NCBI GenBank assembly: GCA_030734395.1 | Contig: JAUZTG010000034.1 | Span: 2,042,388 to 2,106,387, forward strand | Source: Sarocladium kiliense | Taxonomy: Eukaryota; Ascomycota; Sordariomycetes; Hypocreales; Sarocladiaceae | Direction: 5' to 3' | DNA length: 64,000 nt | Part shown: positions 45,049-56,092 of the stretch, piece after piece | Numbering within the stretch: position 1 is the stretch's first letter | Layout: every line of letters starts with the position of its first letter | The notes under the pieces: generated by a model | What the model was told of the DNA's origin: nothing | The model's database searches: none | Seen by the model: only the letters and a program-made list of their open reading frames with translations | Made by a program: the position numbers and the translations under genes

Positions 45049-45455
45049 GGCAGTTTTCTAGGCGACAGAAAGTGCCATTTGGCATATTCTCTTCACACGG
45101 TTTGAGCACTGTGTCGCATCTGAGAGGCTCTGGTGTTGATTGGCTGAAACAGGCAATTTGATGCAGCCCTGTCTACTCTCAAGCTCAGCTGCTAGGCCGG
45201 TGTGCCTTTAGCAGAACCCCTTGTGCGCATCCTTGTCTCAGTAACCCTTTTTTGGCACTGGTGTGGAGGAGATGCCAGGACGTCAGATACACTCCCTGGA
45301 GATGTCATGTTGAGTAGTACCGTCGACTTATTTGGGGGTGCTTAGGGTGGGCAGCTGGTCACTCGCGTATACCTGAATGAGTAGCCCTGATTGGACTGAT
45401 TCGAGCATTGTTTGTCCTTCTCTTGGGTGATTACTGCACGTCAACATTACACGAC
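45049..45455. other. Divergent intergenic region
   Basis: About 400 bp between the 300-residue gene (-) and the methyltransferase gene (+). No gene or clear TATA box seen. Confidence 0.45.
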
Positions 45456-46845
45456 ATGGCGACGGTGCTGGCCAATGCAATGAGTCTTCTGCAGCCTGAT
45501 GAGACTCCCACAGCCGAACCATTCAGTGACTCTGCTGTCGAAGATGTACGTTGCCAGTTTCTCACTCAGATGTTTGCTAACGATCCAAGTATGATGAGGC
45601 ATCCACGCAGTCACTCGAGTCTGAAGCTCGCAAGCATCACTTCGAGAATGGTAGGAGATACCATGCGTATCATGAAGGCAGTGAGTCGTGGGAAACTGGC
45701 TATACCGACAGTTACTGATGCATACAAGCATCTCCATTTCCAAATGACGAGGTCAGTACCGCTCAGGAGCCATCATGCACGTGCTCACAATCGCTAGGCG
45801 GAACAATGGAGATTAGGTAGGGAGCGAGACCCGTCAAGAATATTCAGGAGAAGGAACTGAACATACACTAGATTTGATGCACTATGTCTTTTGGTTGTGT
45901 TTCGATGGCAAGTTGGCTCTTCGCCAAATCCCAAGCCCTGGGGCACGAGTCCTCGACCTGGGAACGGGCACTGGCATCTGGGCCGAAGATTATGGTCAGT
46001 TAACAGCAGACTTTCCGTTGCACTCATGGCTGATCATTTGCAAAGCGGACGAACACCCAGATGCAGAGGTTATCGGGGTCGACTTAAGCCCTATCCAACC
46101 TGAATGGTGCGTTGGCCAGGACTGTCAGCACGCAGCACTAACATCTCTTTTAGGGTACCTCCCAACTGCAGATTCGAGATGGACGATATCGAGGCCGAGT
46201 GGACATGGAATTATTCGTTTGACCACATCTTTTGCCGGCAAATGGTCGGTTCCATTGCGGATTGGCCGGCGCTTGCCTTGAAGGCATACAAGTAGGTCTC
46301 AGGCAGCGGTCAGAAATTCCTTGCTGATCGATTGCAGAAGCTTAAAACCCGGGGGCTCTTTTGAGATCCAGGACATTTTCTATCCCCTCTTCGGCAACTG
46401 CATCGATGGAAAGTTCGAACGGACGGACTTGTACGAATGGTCGATCAATATGGTGGAGGCGGCGAAGAGGTCTGGACGGCCCCTCGATATTACTGCACAG
46501 TTTGCGAACATACTCAGAAGTGTGGGTTTCATCGTCACGGAGGAGGTACGGTACATGCCCATCGGACGCTGGCCACGCGATGCCAAGCTCAAGCGGCTGG
46601 GCCACATTATGGGCGAGGGACTCATGGGTGGCCTTGAGGGTCTTAGCCTTCGTTTATTCACTCGCGACTTGGGATGGACCAAAGAAGAGACTCTTGTATT
46701 TTTGACAAAAGTTCGCAAGAGTATCCGGGACCGCAACGTAAGGGCATACTTCAGAGCGTACGTGGCACCTCAGCCTGTTGGGCAACAGACACTAACTAGT
46801 ACTAGTTACGCTGTGTGTGGACGTAAGCCACTCCACGGGGCTTGA
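45456..46845 (+). CDS. LaeA-like SAM-dependent methyltransferase
   Basis: Eight exons (45456-45545, 45590-45680, 45729-45751, 45798-45816, 45872-45994, 46046-46106, 46154-46291, 46338-46845) splice in frame to 350 residues. Two exons are only 23 and 19 nt long. The spliced protein shows FENGRRYHAYHEG, then PNDEAEQWRLDLMHYVF, SAM motif I VLDLGTGTGIWAEDYA (about residues 101-116), VIGVDLSPIQPEWVPPNCRF and LKPGGSFEIQDI. This order is diagnostic of the fungal LaeA/TAM-type methyltransferase family. LaeA itself is a nuclear regulator of secondary metabolism; most paralogues are uncharacterised, and this one is shorter at the N-terminus than LaeA. Every splice keeps the frame, so the gene appears intact although it lies in accessory DNA. 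Confidence 0.85.
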
Positions 46846-48012
46846 TCGCATGTCTCCCTCAAATACCCAAGTCAGAATCTCAGTCGGCATTGCTACAGTC
46901 GGGGCTGGGGTACAGTCGGGACGGGGGATGAGGATTGTTGAAGAGGATGGGTCGACATAGGGAAGGACATGGACATGGTCACAATACGTGGAGAATTGCT
47001 CAATTCAACGAGCAACTACATCGCTCAAATGCGCCGGCGTGTACAATACCATGTAGAGACTGATGAATGATCTCAAACTCAGCTTGATGAAGCGCTTGTG
47101 AGCCCCGTGCCGACCTTGGCGGCAAATACATTCCGCCGCTGCCGTTGGGGAAAGCATACAGGGCTCCCGTGCACTTGTATACACACAACGGCATCAACCT
47201 TTAGTATCCCTCAGTCCTCGTCAGTACCGAGATCTCACCTAGGCGCCAGCCAGTTTACATCCCAGTCAGCAGTTTTAGCCAACAGGGTTTTGTCTTGCAA
47301 GGTCTTCTGCATAAGCGACTGGACCAATGCAGCTCGAGTTCAAAAGACCGTCTGCCCACAGCGAGATCTGCTCGATTCATCGGTCACCGAGTTCAAAGAC
47401 CGCTGTGCCGCAGCTGGTAGAAGGGTGCCGGTGAGGCGAGCAATCACTCGGCTGTGCTTGGGCGCCTATAACGATGAATCCTGCAACAGCCCTTGCATAA
47501 GCGGCCGTTGCTAATGCAGCCTGAGTGCCTATCACCGTTGGACTGCAGCGTGGCCTGCTTGAAGCACATACATGACAGGGGAACGTTTCGGTATCGACTT
47601 GCTCCTTAATGAGGCTCAGGTCAGACCCTTGCTTCCACATGCCAAGGTACAGCGCCTGGTGTTGTGACGAGCGCATAGACAGGTGTCTCGACCTGTCAAG
47701 AAGCCAATGGGGTGACTGCTTTATTACCTGGCTACTAAATGTAGCCTGCCTACTGTTCACCGACAGAGTCGCAGATCAGCTTGCCTCAGAATGCTGGTGC
47801 AAAAGAGACATATGGTGAGCCATGCATGCATACCCGACCATGATAGCACGTTGGGACACGCGATTCTCAGTACGTGCCCAGCATTTGTCACTCAACCTGG
47901 AAAGCTATAAGTGAACAGCACGCTCCTCCTTGCGCCGGAAGTGTCAAAGGACGGAGGGCCATCCAATTCATGTATTCTCGCATTTTACTATGAATCTTCC
48001 GCACCTTTTGCT
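46846..48012. other. Gene-poor region
   Basis: 1.2 kb with overlapping frames of 65-138 codons on both strands and no family signature. Nothing supported. Confidence 0.45.
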
Positions 48013-48549
48013 ATGGATTTCGATTTTCGCCTCCACGCCCACATCATTTACCTTAGTCTGGAACACGAGATTCCGCTGTTGTCAGGCTCAGGCTCCAGTC
48101 TTGAGTGCTACGATGAAAGACTCCAAGTCATCGAAAAGGCCATGGGGAGACCCAGCACTGGCCCGATGATCAAACCCACTACCGACAAACTTAGCCACAG
48201 GGCCACCTTTCTCTATGGTTACCACATTGGCAGCTGCCCACGACGACCCCACAAGTTTCCGATCCAGCTCAGTCCTCAGGACGACAACTCGACGTCAATC
48301 CCTGCTTCGCCTGCTGAGAAGCGTGCTCTACTTGATGAGCTCAGCCGTGTCACGGAGAAAACACAGATCTTGCGATACGAACTGCCCGATGATATGCCAA
48401 TCTTCGTGACCTGGAAGTACCTTGATAAGTGGAAGTGGGCTCTCCCACAATCTAGTTTTGACGATTGTGATGAAGACGATTGGGCTCAAGCCTCAGTCAG
48501 CAGCATGCCTGAGGATGCTGACTGGGACGGGGACACTGTGCGAGAGTAG
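48013..48549 (+). CDS. Orphan acidic protein, start uncertain
   Basis: About 178 residues from the first in-frame Met at 48013; the frame is open upstream to 47911 without ATG, so an upstream exon is possible. The N-terminal part (FRLHAHIIYLSLEHEIPLLS) looks globular; the middle contains SPAEKRALLDELSRVTEKTQ and the motif FVTWKYLDKWKWALP. The C-terminus is very acidic (DDCDEDDW, PEDADWDGD). No domain recognised. Confidence 0.45.
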   Translation: MDFDFRLHAHIIYLSLEHEIPLLSGSGSSLECYDERLQVIEKAMGRPSTGPMIKPTTDKLSHRATFLYGYHIGSCPRRPHKFPIQLSPQDDNSTSIPASPAEKRALLDELSRVTEKTQILRYELPDDMPIFVTWKYLDKWKWALPQSSFDDCDEDDWAQASVSSMPEDADWDGDTVRE

Positions 48550-49478
48550 GAAGGAACCATGGCGAAGTGGCAAGAGCTATGGCGAGTCGCTCTCATGGCC
48601 GTGAATCAGTGAGTCCATGGTGGTCTTTGCATGTCAGATAGTGCCTGATGCTTGTCCTTTGATGGCCAACTCCAGTAGCAAAAGAATATGAGACAGTGCT
48701 TCACCGAATAGATGCATTGTGGGCACCCTCCCAACGCCTATGGAAACAGTGAGACTGATAATGACACTCCTGCCGTGGATGTGTTCAGACTGTCACCCGT
48801 TTGTGACACGGAAATCAGCTAAAATGGTGAAGAGCTTATGTCCCCGAAATAGGCATAGACATGTTGTTGACGTTCTGGGATGTGTGGAGTCAGGCCACCA
48901 GCAGAGGTCGGACCCGTAACAGGGTCATTGCCAGGGTTCGGCCTTGCCCGGCCCGTCAAGGATCAACTGCCTGGAGTGAGGGTGGGAGTATTATCTCCAC
49001 CCCCTTTGTTCAACACAACTCGTTGCGCTACGGGGTGGTCGCAGTATACTTGGAGCTGTTGCTTGCAAAACGCAGGAGGGGCCGTAGGACTTATGTGGAC
49101 CTTCCTCGATCCCTGCGTACCGAGTGCACTATTACCTCCACGCTTGAGCGGTGATCCACCCAAACCAAGCTGATTTACCGGCAAGCATGGCATATCTTGC
49201 ATCGCATCCGCGCTTCTTGTGGCCACCCTCCTCGTCCAGCAGCACCCATATTGAGATAGAAGCAAGCCGTCCCCATGCTGATCATAGTTCGCAGTTGAAT
49301 GAATGGTTTGGTGCATGTGGGGCCACCCAAGCACCAAAGCTGGTGATGCATCTTTCCTCGGCCTTATAACATGGACATACCATGCTAACATTGTGATTGC
49401 TCCCCATCCTAAATTTCACTTCACCTATCTCACTTTGTCTATCTTACTTTGTCTACCTTAGGAAAGTTTTCTGCCAGT
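48550..49478. other. Gene-poor region
   Basis: About 0.9 kb with short frames only. The last 80 bp before 49479 hold four TCTATCTTACTTTG-like pyrimidine repeats (49423-49462), probably the leader or promoter of the next small gene. Confidence 0.4.
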
Positions 49479-49810
49479 ATGGATCTATCTGTCGGTCATG
49501 AACAAGGTTGGGGGACCATTTCCATCCAGAGGACGATCGAGGTACGTCTGTAAGATCGTTTTCCACGCAGTCACTGACAAATTTCGAGCAGATCGACGGT
49601 AAGGAGATGCTGGCCTACGATAGTGTCGTCTCTCTTTCGCTTGTCCGTATCCCTGAGGGCGAGACCCCCAGCGGGCACCATACAAGTCGACCAAATGAAG
49701 GTTTAAGGCACCGTTACACAACATGGTCACGATGTCGACGCGAACGCGCAAATGTACGGCTCAAGGACTTGCCGACGCTTCTGAATCAACAGCCATGGAC
49801 GGATGTTTAG
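49479..49810 (+). CDS. Small orphan protein (possible fragment)
   Basis: Two exons, 49479-49541 and 49592-49810, with a 50-nt phase-0 intron, give 93 residues. The first 55 residues (GWGTISIQRTIEIDGKEMLA, YDSVVSLSLVRIPEGETP) look like a beta-rich domain start. The remainder is basic and low in hydrophobics, as if the frame ran out of a longer ancestral domain. Could be a truncated gene. Confidence 0.4.
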
Positions 49811-50408
49811 TTCCACCTTCTTAGAGCCCAGCGTTGCCTGCTCGAATATCGGACCAGAACAGCAGAGCGGTAACAGGCAAATTTGGCATAGGGGGACGGA
49901 GAATGAAGTCGAGACAGTGAGAAGACGGTCCCGCTGCCACTTGTCACATTCTCATGCACGATATCGCCGCCGGGCGTGATGGTCGCTCGCTCGACAACTC
50001 TGGTGCTGATCGTCTTGAGCATCGGGCGTCATGATGCTATGTTCACTGGTCAAGATCATCCGAGGTAGACCAAACTAGCACCGTATGCTTCGTGCTCGGT
50101 TCGAACAGTGGCCTCTTGGAATAGAACGATACTTTAATGATGATATACGTGATATCCGAAAGTTGAGTGTTGGAGTCAATGATCTCCTCCCATAGCAGCG
50201 GTTTGTTTGCATTGGGGTACGCCACATTGTTGGAGATACGGCGATATACACGGGAAACTCGGGAAGTTGTTCTATACCGTTCACTGAAAGCTCTCCCCGA
50301 GGAGGCGTAGGTCGTATTTGCTGATTTACGTAGATTGAATAAATGAGTAGGCGTTCAGCAGCCGGCCTCAGAACGGCCGGCCAATGATCCCTTGAAATCC
50401 TACCATGT
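49811..50408. other. Gene-poor region
   Basis: About 600 bp, short frames only. Holds the 3' flank of the kinase gene. Confidence 0.4.
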
Positions 50409-52068
50409 TTATTTCCGTCCGACCCTTTGTAAGTAACGCTCGTAATCTCTCCGGGGCAATTCGAGAAAGGGATGCTCCATCAGCTCCTTCGCCGTTGATC
50501 TCTTCTCGGGGATCCAATGAAGCATGGCTCCGGCGAAGTCCAGGAATTGCTCCTTGTCTTCACTCTGCAGATGCGGTACCGTGTCTGCTAGGGTTCTGTC
50601 CCTGGTAATGAGATCCTTGCGCATGATGCAGCCTGGTGTTGTGATGAAGAGCAAGTTTAGTCCGTGGTCATGCGGGGTTTGTACGGAATCATGGGCTTCA
50701 GACACACCTTCTTCGTCGAAGAACGGACCACCCCAGAATTCGTTCATATTGTCGCACTCCTTGCCTTTGAGATTGATGACTGGCCTCTCGAGCCGTAGCT
50801 TGTCTTTCCGACAAAGCCGCTCCCTTTCTATTACGGGCACAGGCGGGTCTCCTAGCAGTGAGACCATCTGTGCTAGGTGGACGTGGGCATCGTATTCTCC
50901 GTCATCCCCAGCAGGTCGATCAAATAGACTGACATCTTCCACAACATTCCACATCTGCTCAAGGTGTAAGCTAGTATCTGAAGCGAAACGTAGTTAGGAC
51001 TTCTCACAAGTAGCCCGATGTTCCAGATATCAACGCTGTACGTCCACGGGCAGCCGAGCAGCACCTCAGGGGCACGGTATCGATGGGACTGAATCGCCGA
51101 AAGATGCCCTCGATCTACTAGCCCGGGGAAACAGAGGTTGAAGTCTCCCAGCTGAGGGAGCAATGAGCGGCCTTGTAGAGGGCCGAAGTCATTTGAAGAA
51201 ACGTATATCCTTCGATCGCCTAGAGAACAGGTGTAGCTCTGCTGAGGAGAGGTCTTCTGGAGTTTCACATAAGATTTCAGAACGGCATCGTCCTCGAAGT
51301 TGATCATAATATTGTCATCCTTGATATCTGGGGAGACTAAGGTTAGAGTTTCGCGGGCTGATTGATCAGAGGTATATTTACCAGTATGTATAAGATGGCA
51401 TGATGAATGCAAGTAGTCCAAGGCTTGAAGCAGACAGAAAATGTAGAGCTTGAACATCTTCAAAGGCAACCTCCCACCCGGGAATCGACTCTGAAGTACA
51501 CTTAACGTCTCTCTCAAGGGCTCATACACGAGACATGAGTGAGTTCCATGAGGACCAGAGAGCTGAAAGGTCTCAAGAGGCAGACGAAGGTAAGGCATGC
51601 CATCGTGGGAGCGGTCGGCGTCGGAGATGAGCTTCGAGTTCTCTATCTCCCGAGAAGCGTCTGTGTCAAGGGCTGCAATTTTGATACTGACGTAGCGTGG
51701 AACTGATGACCTCCACCACCACTTGCTGAGAGTGTAAATGATTCAGCATCTATTTCCAGGATAGACCAGTTGATTGGTAAGTGTGATGAAGACGCAGGGA
51801 CTCACGATTTGAGGTTCTCCGCGAGCCATACCGTGGAGCTAGAGCCATACCCAAGTTTGGAGATAATTTTGAATCTGCCATCTAAGATCTGGTCGGGCGC
51901 CGTCGGGTGGAAGTAGCGCAGCCTGTTACCTGGGAGGGATTGCTCCTCGATAAGTTGATTAACCATCTGAGATGGCTGAGAAATTGTGGACTGGGTGCGT
52001 TGAGTAGACGGCCCGAGAAATCGATAACGTTGTGGAAATGACCTCCGCAGAAGAGGCTGAGAGATCAT
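50409..52068 (-). CDS. SRPK-like serine/threonine protein kinase
   Basis: Four exons (52068-51806, 51725-51382, 51327-51008, 50954-50409) give 490 residues. Motifs: Gly loop KLGYGSSSTVWLAE, ATP-binding Lys in YVSIKIAALD, catalytic loop HTDIKDDNIM (restored only by splicing HLIHT to DIKDDN), metal-binding LGDFNLCFPG, SHRYRAPEVLLG and DIWNIGLLMWNVVE. The HTDIK form, the split C-lobe and a final MEHPFLELP are typical of fungal SRPK-type kinases. Catalytic residues are all present, so activity is expected, in contrast to the pseudokinase at 31.2 kb. Such SRPK paralogues are expanded in accessory genomes of moulds; the substrate is unknown. Confidence 0.85.
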
Positions 52069-53121
52069 TATATGAGACCGCGACTCTCATAGCTGCTGAT
52101 CTCCTGAAAGCGTGTGTGGTGCATATTTCGCGTGTTGAATAAAAAACCCAAGGGGAGCGAGCCTCCTATTGCTTTCGGTCATCACGTGATACAAACAGGA
52201 CGCTTCGTGCCTAGTGCAATTCGCGGCGAAAGCGGAGAAAACGCCACACGTAGCCAGCACGAAACTTTTGAAAGCGAAGGAAGCAACAGCGCCAACGACC
52301 GCCCCCTTGTGAACGCAATGGTCCCCATAGGTCCCAGTGCTCCCCCCAACAATGAATTGAGATAAGGGGTGCCTGTGGTGCTATCAGAGCAGGCACCGAC
52401 CAGCAAATCAATCAAGAGCACGCCACGAAATCCGACGCTTCTACGGACAACAGCATCACCGTTCGCACAAATTCAGCCTGGGCCTGTCCTCACGCTGTAC
52501 GACGACCGAGTGATATGGCAGAAGCGTGTTGCAGTGCTCCGATTGGCTTCCTGGATATTATCACGGGGCGGTGGCAACGGAAGAGAACTGGCAGGCAGAC
52601 GAATGCCGCCGGTTCCAGAATTGCCCCAGGGCAGGCCGGCAAGAGAAATCAAAGGGATGTCTCACAGGGATGCACCGCTCGACGCCAGCTACACCATACC
52701 TATACTTTGTCATAGGACAGCATGGTAGATTGCAGGACAATGACGATGCCTAACGAATTGGCTTTATGCACTTTTATCCACAACAGCTGCAACGTCACGC
52801 CGATGATAGCACATATTTGTATCCCAAGATGACCAAGTATCTGGCGATAATGACTTGTCTCTCGGAGAAGTGATCTCTTCTCTACGAACAATACCAGTCA
52901 TTCGCCTGCCATCCACAAACGAATGAGTAAAGCCAGCCGTTGAGCTTTGCCTGCTCCCAAGTATGAACCCCGAGCGGAGGAGACAAGGTTTTAGGTTCCT
53001 CATGAGGGGAGAAACTAGAAACAGAACGCATCTTCAGCCAATAATCAGGCAATGTCAAGTGGAGCGCAAAACAAATCATAGACCCTCCGAGTTCCAGCAG
53101 TAGCTCTATGCCAACACATGA
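52069..53121. other. Intergenic region with dispersed repeat copy 2
   Basis: No supported gene. The left 440 bp include the repeat copy; the rest has frames of 60-80 codons without features. Confidence 0.45.
52181..52510 (+). repeat. Dispersed repeat, copy 2 (begins ATCACGTGAT)
   Basis: Begins with the 10-bp palindrome ATCACGTGAT and aligns with the reverse complement of 43446-43110. Similarity fades after about 52510, at CTGTACGACGACCGAG. The two copies lie 8.7 kb apart in inverted orientation. Confidence 0.7.
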
Positions 53122-53896
53122 TCACAGCCATTGAGCGTCTCCGTTTTGATCGTAATAAAAGTCGCGACCGTAGTCTCCATCCCAGTAGACCACACCGCCC
53201 CCTTCTGTATAGCGAAAGTAGTACCCAGTACCCGGGTCCTGATGGTACTGGCCCGTCACTGCCTCTCTGTTCGTACTGCCGCTGCCGTTGCCGCTGGAGG
53301 AGCCATGTTTGCGGGAGCTCTCAGTCTTATGAGACTTGGTTGGTTGCTTGTGCTTGGCGGATGATGCTTTGTCCTTCCCTTTCCTTTCTTCTTTCTCCCT
53401 GTCCTTGCCCTTCCCTTTGGTTTTGTCTCCATCTTCGATAGCAGACGCCTGCCATTGCTCCACATATGTTGGATCAAGCCACATGCGGTTTTCCTCGCCT
53501 ACCTCTTCCTGTGTTGCCGGCCTCAAACGGACCGAAGGGTACTCAGCTTTTGAGGGTACCACCAGCCCATCTGGGTACAGATGAAGGGATAAACCCGATC
53601 CCTTGAAGTCCTCTCTGGGACGCAAGGCCGCTGAAGCGTGCCATGGGTCCTTCGTCTTCTCGGTTGCATGGGGAGATCCGCTGAGACAGCAGCTTATCAG
53701 CAAATCTATCAGAGGACATCTGTAATTATGTTAAAATTTACTGGAACTTTGCGAAGCGAAGTTTCTTGATCTTTGCACCAAGTTCTGGAAACTCCCGAAC
53801 AACATAGTCAACATAATCGTCCACGTTCGGTTGTGCCCAACGCACTGGCGGCCCCTTGAAGACGAGACCCTTTAGTTTTGCGATAGTATTTCTCAT
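53122..53896 (-). CDS. Orphan protein with basic low-complexity linker and aromatic C-terminus
   Basis: Two exons, 53896-53742 and 53680-53122, give 237 residues. The 61-nt intron contains a GCTGATAA branch-like site and removes two in-frame problems. An upstream in-frame Met at 54010 would add 38 residues. Order: short helical N-terminus (NTIAKLKGLVFKGPPVRW, then DDYVDYVVREFPELGAKIKK), a conserved-looking middle (WHASAALRPREDF, RMWLDPTYVEQWQAS), a Lys/Glu-rich linker (KGKGKDREKEERKGKDK), a Ser/Gly linker and a Tyr-rich C-terminus (YHQDPGTGYYFRYTEGGG, WDGDYGRDFYYDQNGD). The last part is reminiscent of OCRE-like aromatic repeats in RNA-processing proteins; that is only a resemblance. Confidence 0.55.
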
Positions 53897-55397
53897 GGTT
53901 AGAGAAAACCTGTTCGAACCCGAAAGCGGAGGGAGAAAAGTGAAGACAAGGCTCGCTAAGCTGAGCAAAGATTCTTCAGACTCGGAAACGTGTAGCTGAA
54001 GTTCCCACAAGAACTTTAGTACGGTGTGACATGTGGCATGACAGAGCTCTTATAGATACCATGATAACTTTGGGACCTCGCAATACTCTAAAGAGCTACG
54101 AGCGTAACAGAGACATTGCTGCCAATAATATCGACCATCTAAGCGCTTTACCGAAATGTTGGTGTTCCCTTTTGTGTGGCGTGGGCGTCTGCGGTGCAGG
54201 GCTAGTGGACAGGGATGGAAAGTTGCGGTAGATGCCTAAGAAACACTACCGACTCGAAGATTTGTGTCTGGTCTGCACTCTACTGCGCTCTACACCCTAC
54301 AGCCATTCTTCACCCCTCAGTCGCTCAGTGACAGACGGCATAGCACCTGCTCTGTCCATGATTCTTTCTCAGGGTCGAGGTAGTTATTGTGAATCTGCCG
54401 ACTTTGGTGTACATGACTCGTGCAATATTGTTCACAGCATCTCTTCCCGGCTACTCCAGGACCTTAGTGAGCACAAAGCGCTAGGGGACCAACTCGCCGT
54501 AGTGAGGTCTGCAACTTGCTTGGTGCGAGGTGGTGGGCCCGCTGTTACCTGATGTGACAGCTTGGCCATCGTGCGGGCGCACTCAGATGGCCGCTGTTTA
54601 GCTCGACGCAATGCACATTCATTAGGTGCAATGCACTTCCTTAGGTGCAATGCACTTCATTAGGTGCATTGCACTTCCTTAGGGCAACCGATTATGAGGT
54701 GATGTCATATGAAGTAGTCTCCTGACATGCCAAACACATCCTTGTTCATTATGCAACCGTCGAAGATGTCGACGCGTTTGCCGGTCCCTACAACGGTCAC
54801 CATGTTATGGGTGATTACTCCAACCATCTTTGACGAGGAGTCGATGCGAAATTGAAAATTGAACAAGGATTTAATGCACTAACTCCCAGTTCGACATCCG
54901 TAGTGCCACGATTAGACCTGTTGATATAGAGAGTTGCGGTGTCACCATCTGTATTGCGTGCCAAAATCCTCGCAGCGTGAAAGATCCATGTTCAATCAAA
55001 TCAGCTGGGCGAAAGGGACGCAAGGCCTCCCAAAGTCATCTCTTCTTCCCGCATTCGGTGCAAATCTGGCCACCCTTGGTAATACCATCGTCGCAGTTGC
55101 CACACCCTGTAGAAGACATGTTTCACTATATAGATGTTAGATACTTCCTGTGCCAACGATTAGCTGTATCTTACCTCGCGAATACGTCAAGCAAGCTGCT
55201 AAGGACAAATTCTACGAACCAGTCCAGATGCGAAAGGTCGTAAGTTAATCTTCCCGCAGTCATCTGCTTATAGTGATACCCTCTTATGCAATACAACGCT
55301 TATGCACATAATGTGGTGTTGACCTGACCATCTTTGTCCCCATTGCCCCTCGTTGACTGGACATTGACACTGCAAGCATCGACACAGTAATCAAGTT
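53897..55397. other. Gene-poor region holding the left 19-bp repeat array
   Basis: 1.5 kb with no supported gene; frames of 66-106 codons without features. The repeat array at 54603-54681 is the main structure. Confidence 0.45.
54603..54681 (+). repeat. 19-bp repeat array, left
   Basis: Four units, TTAGGTGCAATGCACTTCC and variants, with a 19-bp period. The core GTGCAATGCAC is palindromic except at its centre. The first unit is degenerate (CGACGCAATGCACATTCA), and the array ends in a partial TTAGGGCAAC. Confidence 0.85.
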
Positions 55398-56085
55398 ATG
55401 GCTCCGCCAGGATTTGATGATGTCTCGTTGTTTCCAGAGGCACAGATAGCTGCATCTGTGACCTCGGACCAAGCAAAGGATTTCTTCGGAACATACGGCA
55501 TATTTTACCAGGAGCGCGCGGAAGTGGGTGAACTTGCGAACCAGACGCGCGGAACTCCGATCACTCCCGTCAGTCTTGCACCGTTCCGAACAAGCATATC
55601 AGAAGATCCGGTGTGTATAAACTACTTCTGCAGTACGAAATGATTACTCAAATACCCTCTAGCGTTTGAATGCCATATTGCAACCGTTCATCAAACGCGA
55701 CCCTGTTTTGGCGTTCACATTGGGACCCGACGAAGGGAGCTTCTACTCGCTCTCAAAAGACGAAGTGGAAGACGGCCGATTCATTGTGCTATACATGTGG
55801 CGGCCGAACGCGAATCTGGAATTCTCCCACGGCTCGCATATTGGTCCTACGAAGGGCGTGACAGCCTCAAATGGACTGGTCCACAGACCCTATAAGCACC
55901 TGGCTGAGACTAAGGGTTGTCAAGACGTCAAGATCAATCTTGAAAAAGGCGGAATGTAAGTGTGCATACCTCTGATGCGAATCGTTCTGGTTCTCATGTT
56001 GTACAGATTAGTGGTTCATCCGCGCCTTGCGTTTCAAGTCATGTCCAGCGTTGCAGTTGGCTTTGTATGCAAAAAATTGGGATAA
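55398..56085 (+). CDS. Orphan 194-residue protein
   Basis: Three exons (55398-55610, 55663-55955, 56007-56085) with introns of 52 and 51 nt give 194 residues. The N-terminus is acidic and helical (SVTSDQAKDFFGTYGIFYQE). The rest reads as a beta-rich fold: RFIVLYMWRPNANLEFSHGS, HIGPTKGV, then KINLEKGGILVVHPRLAFQV. The HGSH and late VVHP motifs resemble a cupin or jelly-roll, and the layout is like that of the 150-residue protein at 43.6 kb, but metal ligands cannot be assigned. All introns keep the frame. It converges on the zinc-finger gene, with 7 bp between the stop codons. Confidence 0.6.
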
Positions 56086-56092
56086 TAACGGG

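Noticed and set aside
54603..54681. 19-bp arrays as a CRISPR or as a tRNA-like structure
   Set aside because: No spacers and no cloverleaf; the inverted placement around two genes fits a mobile element or regulatory array better.
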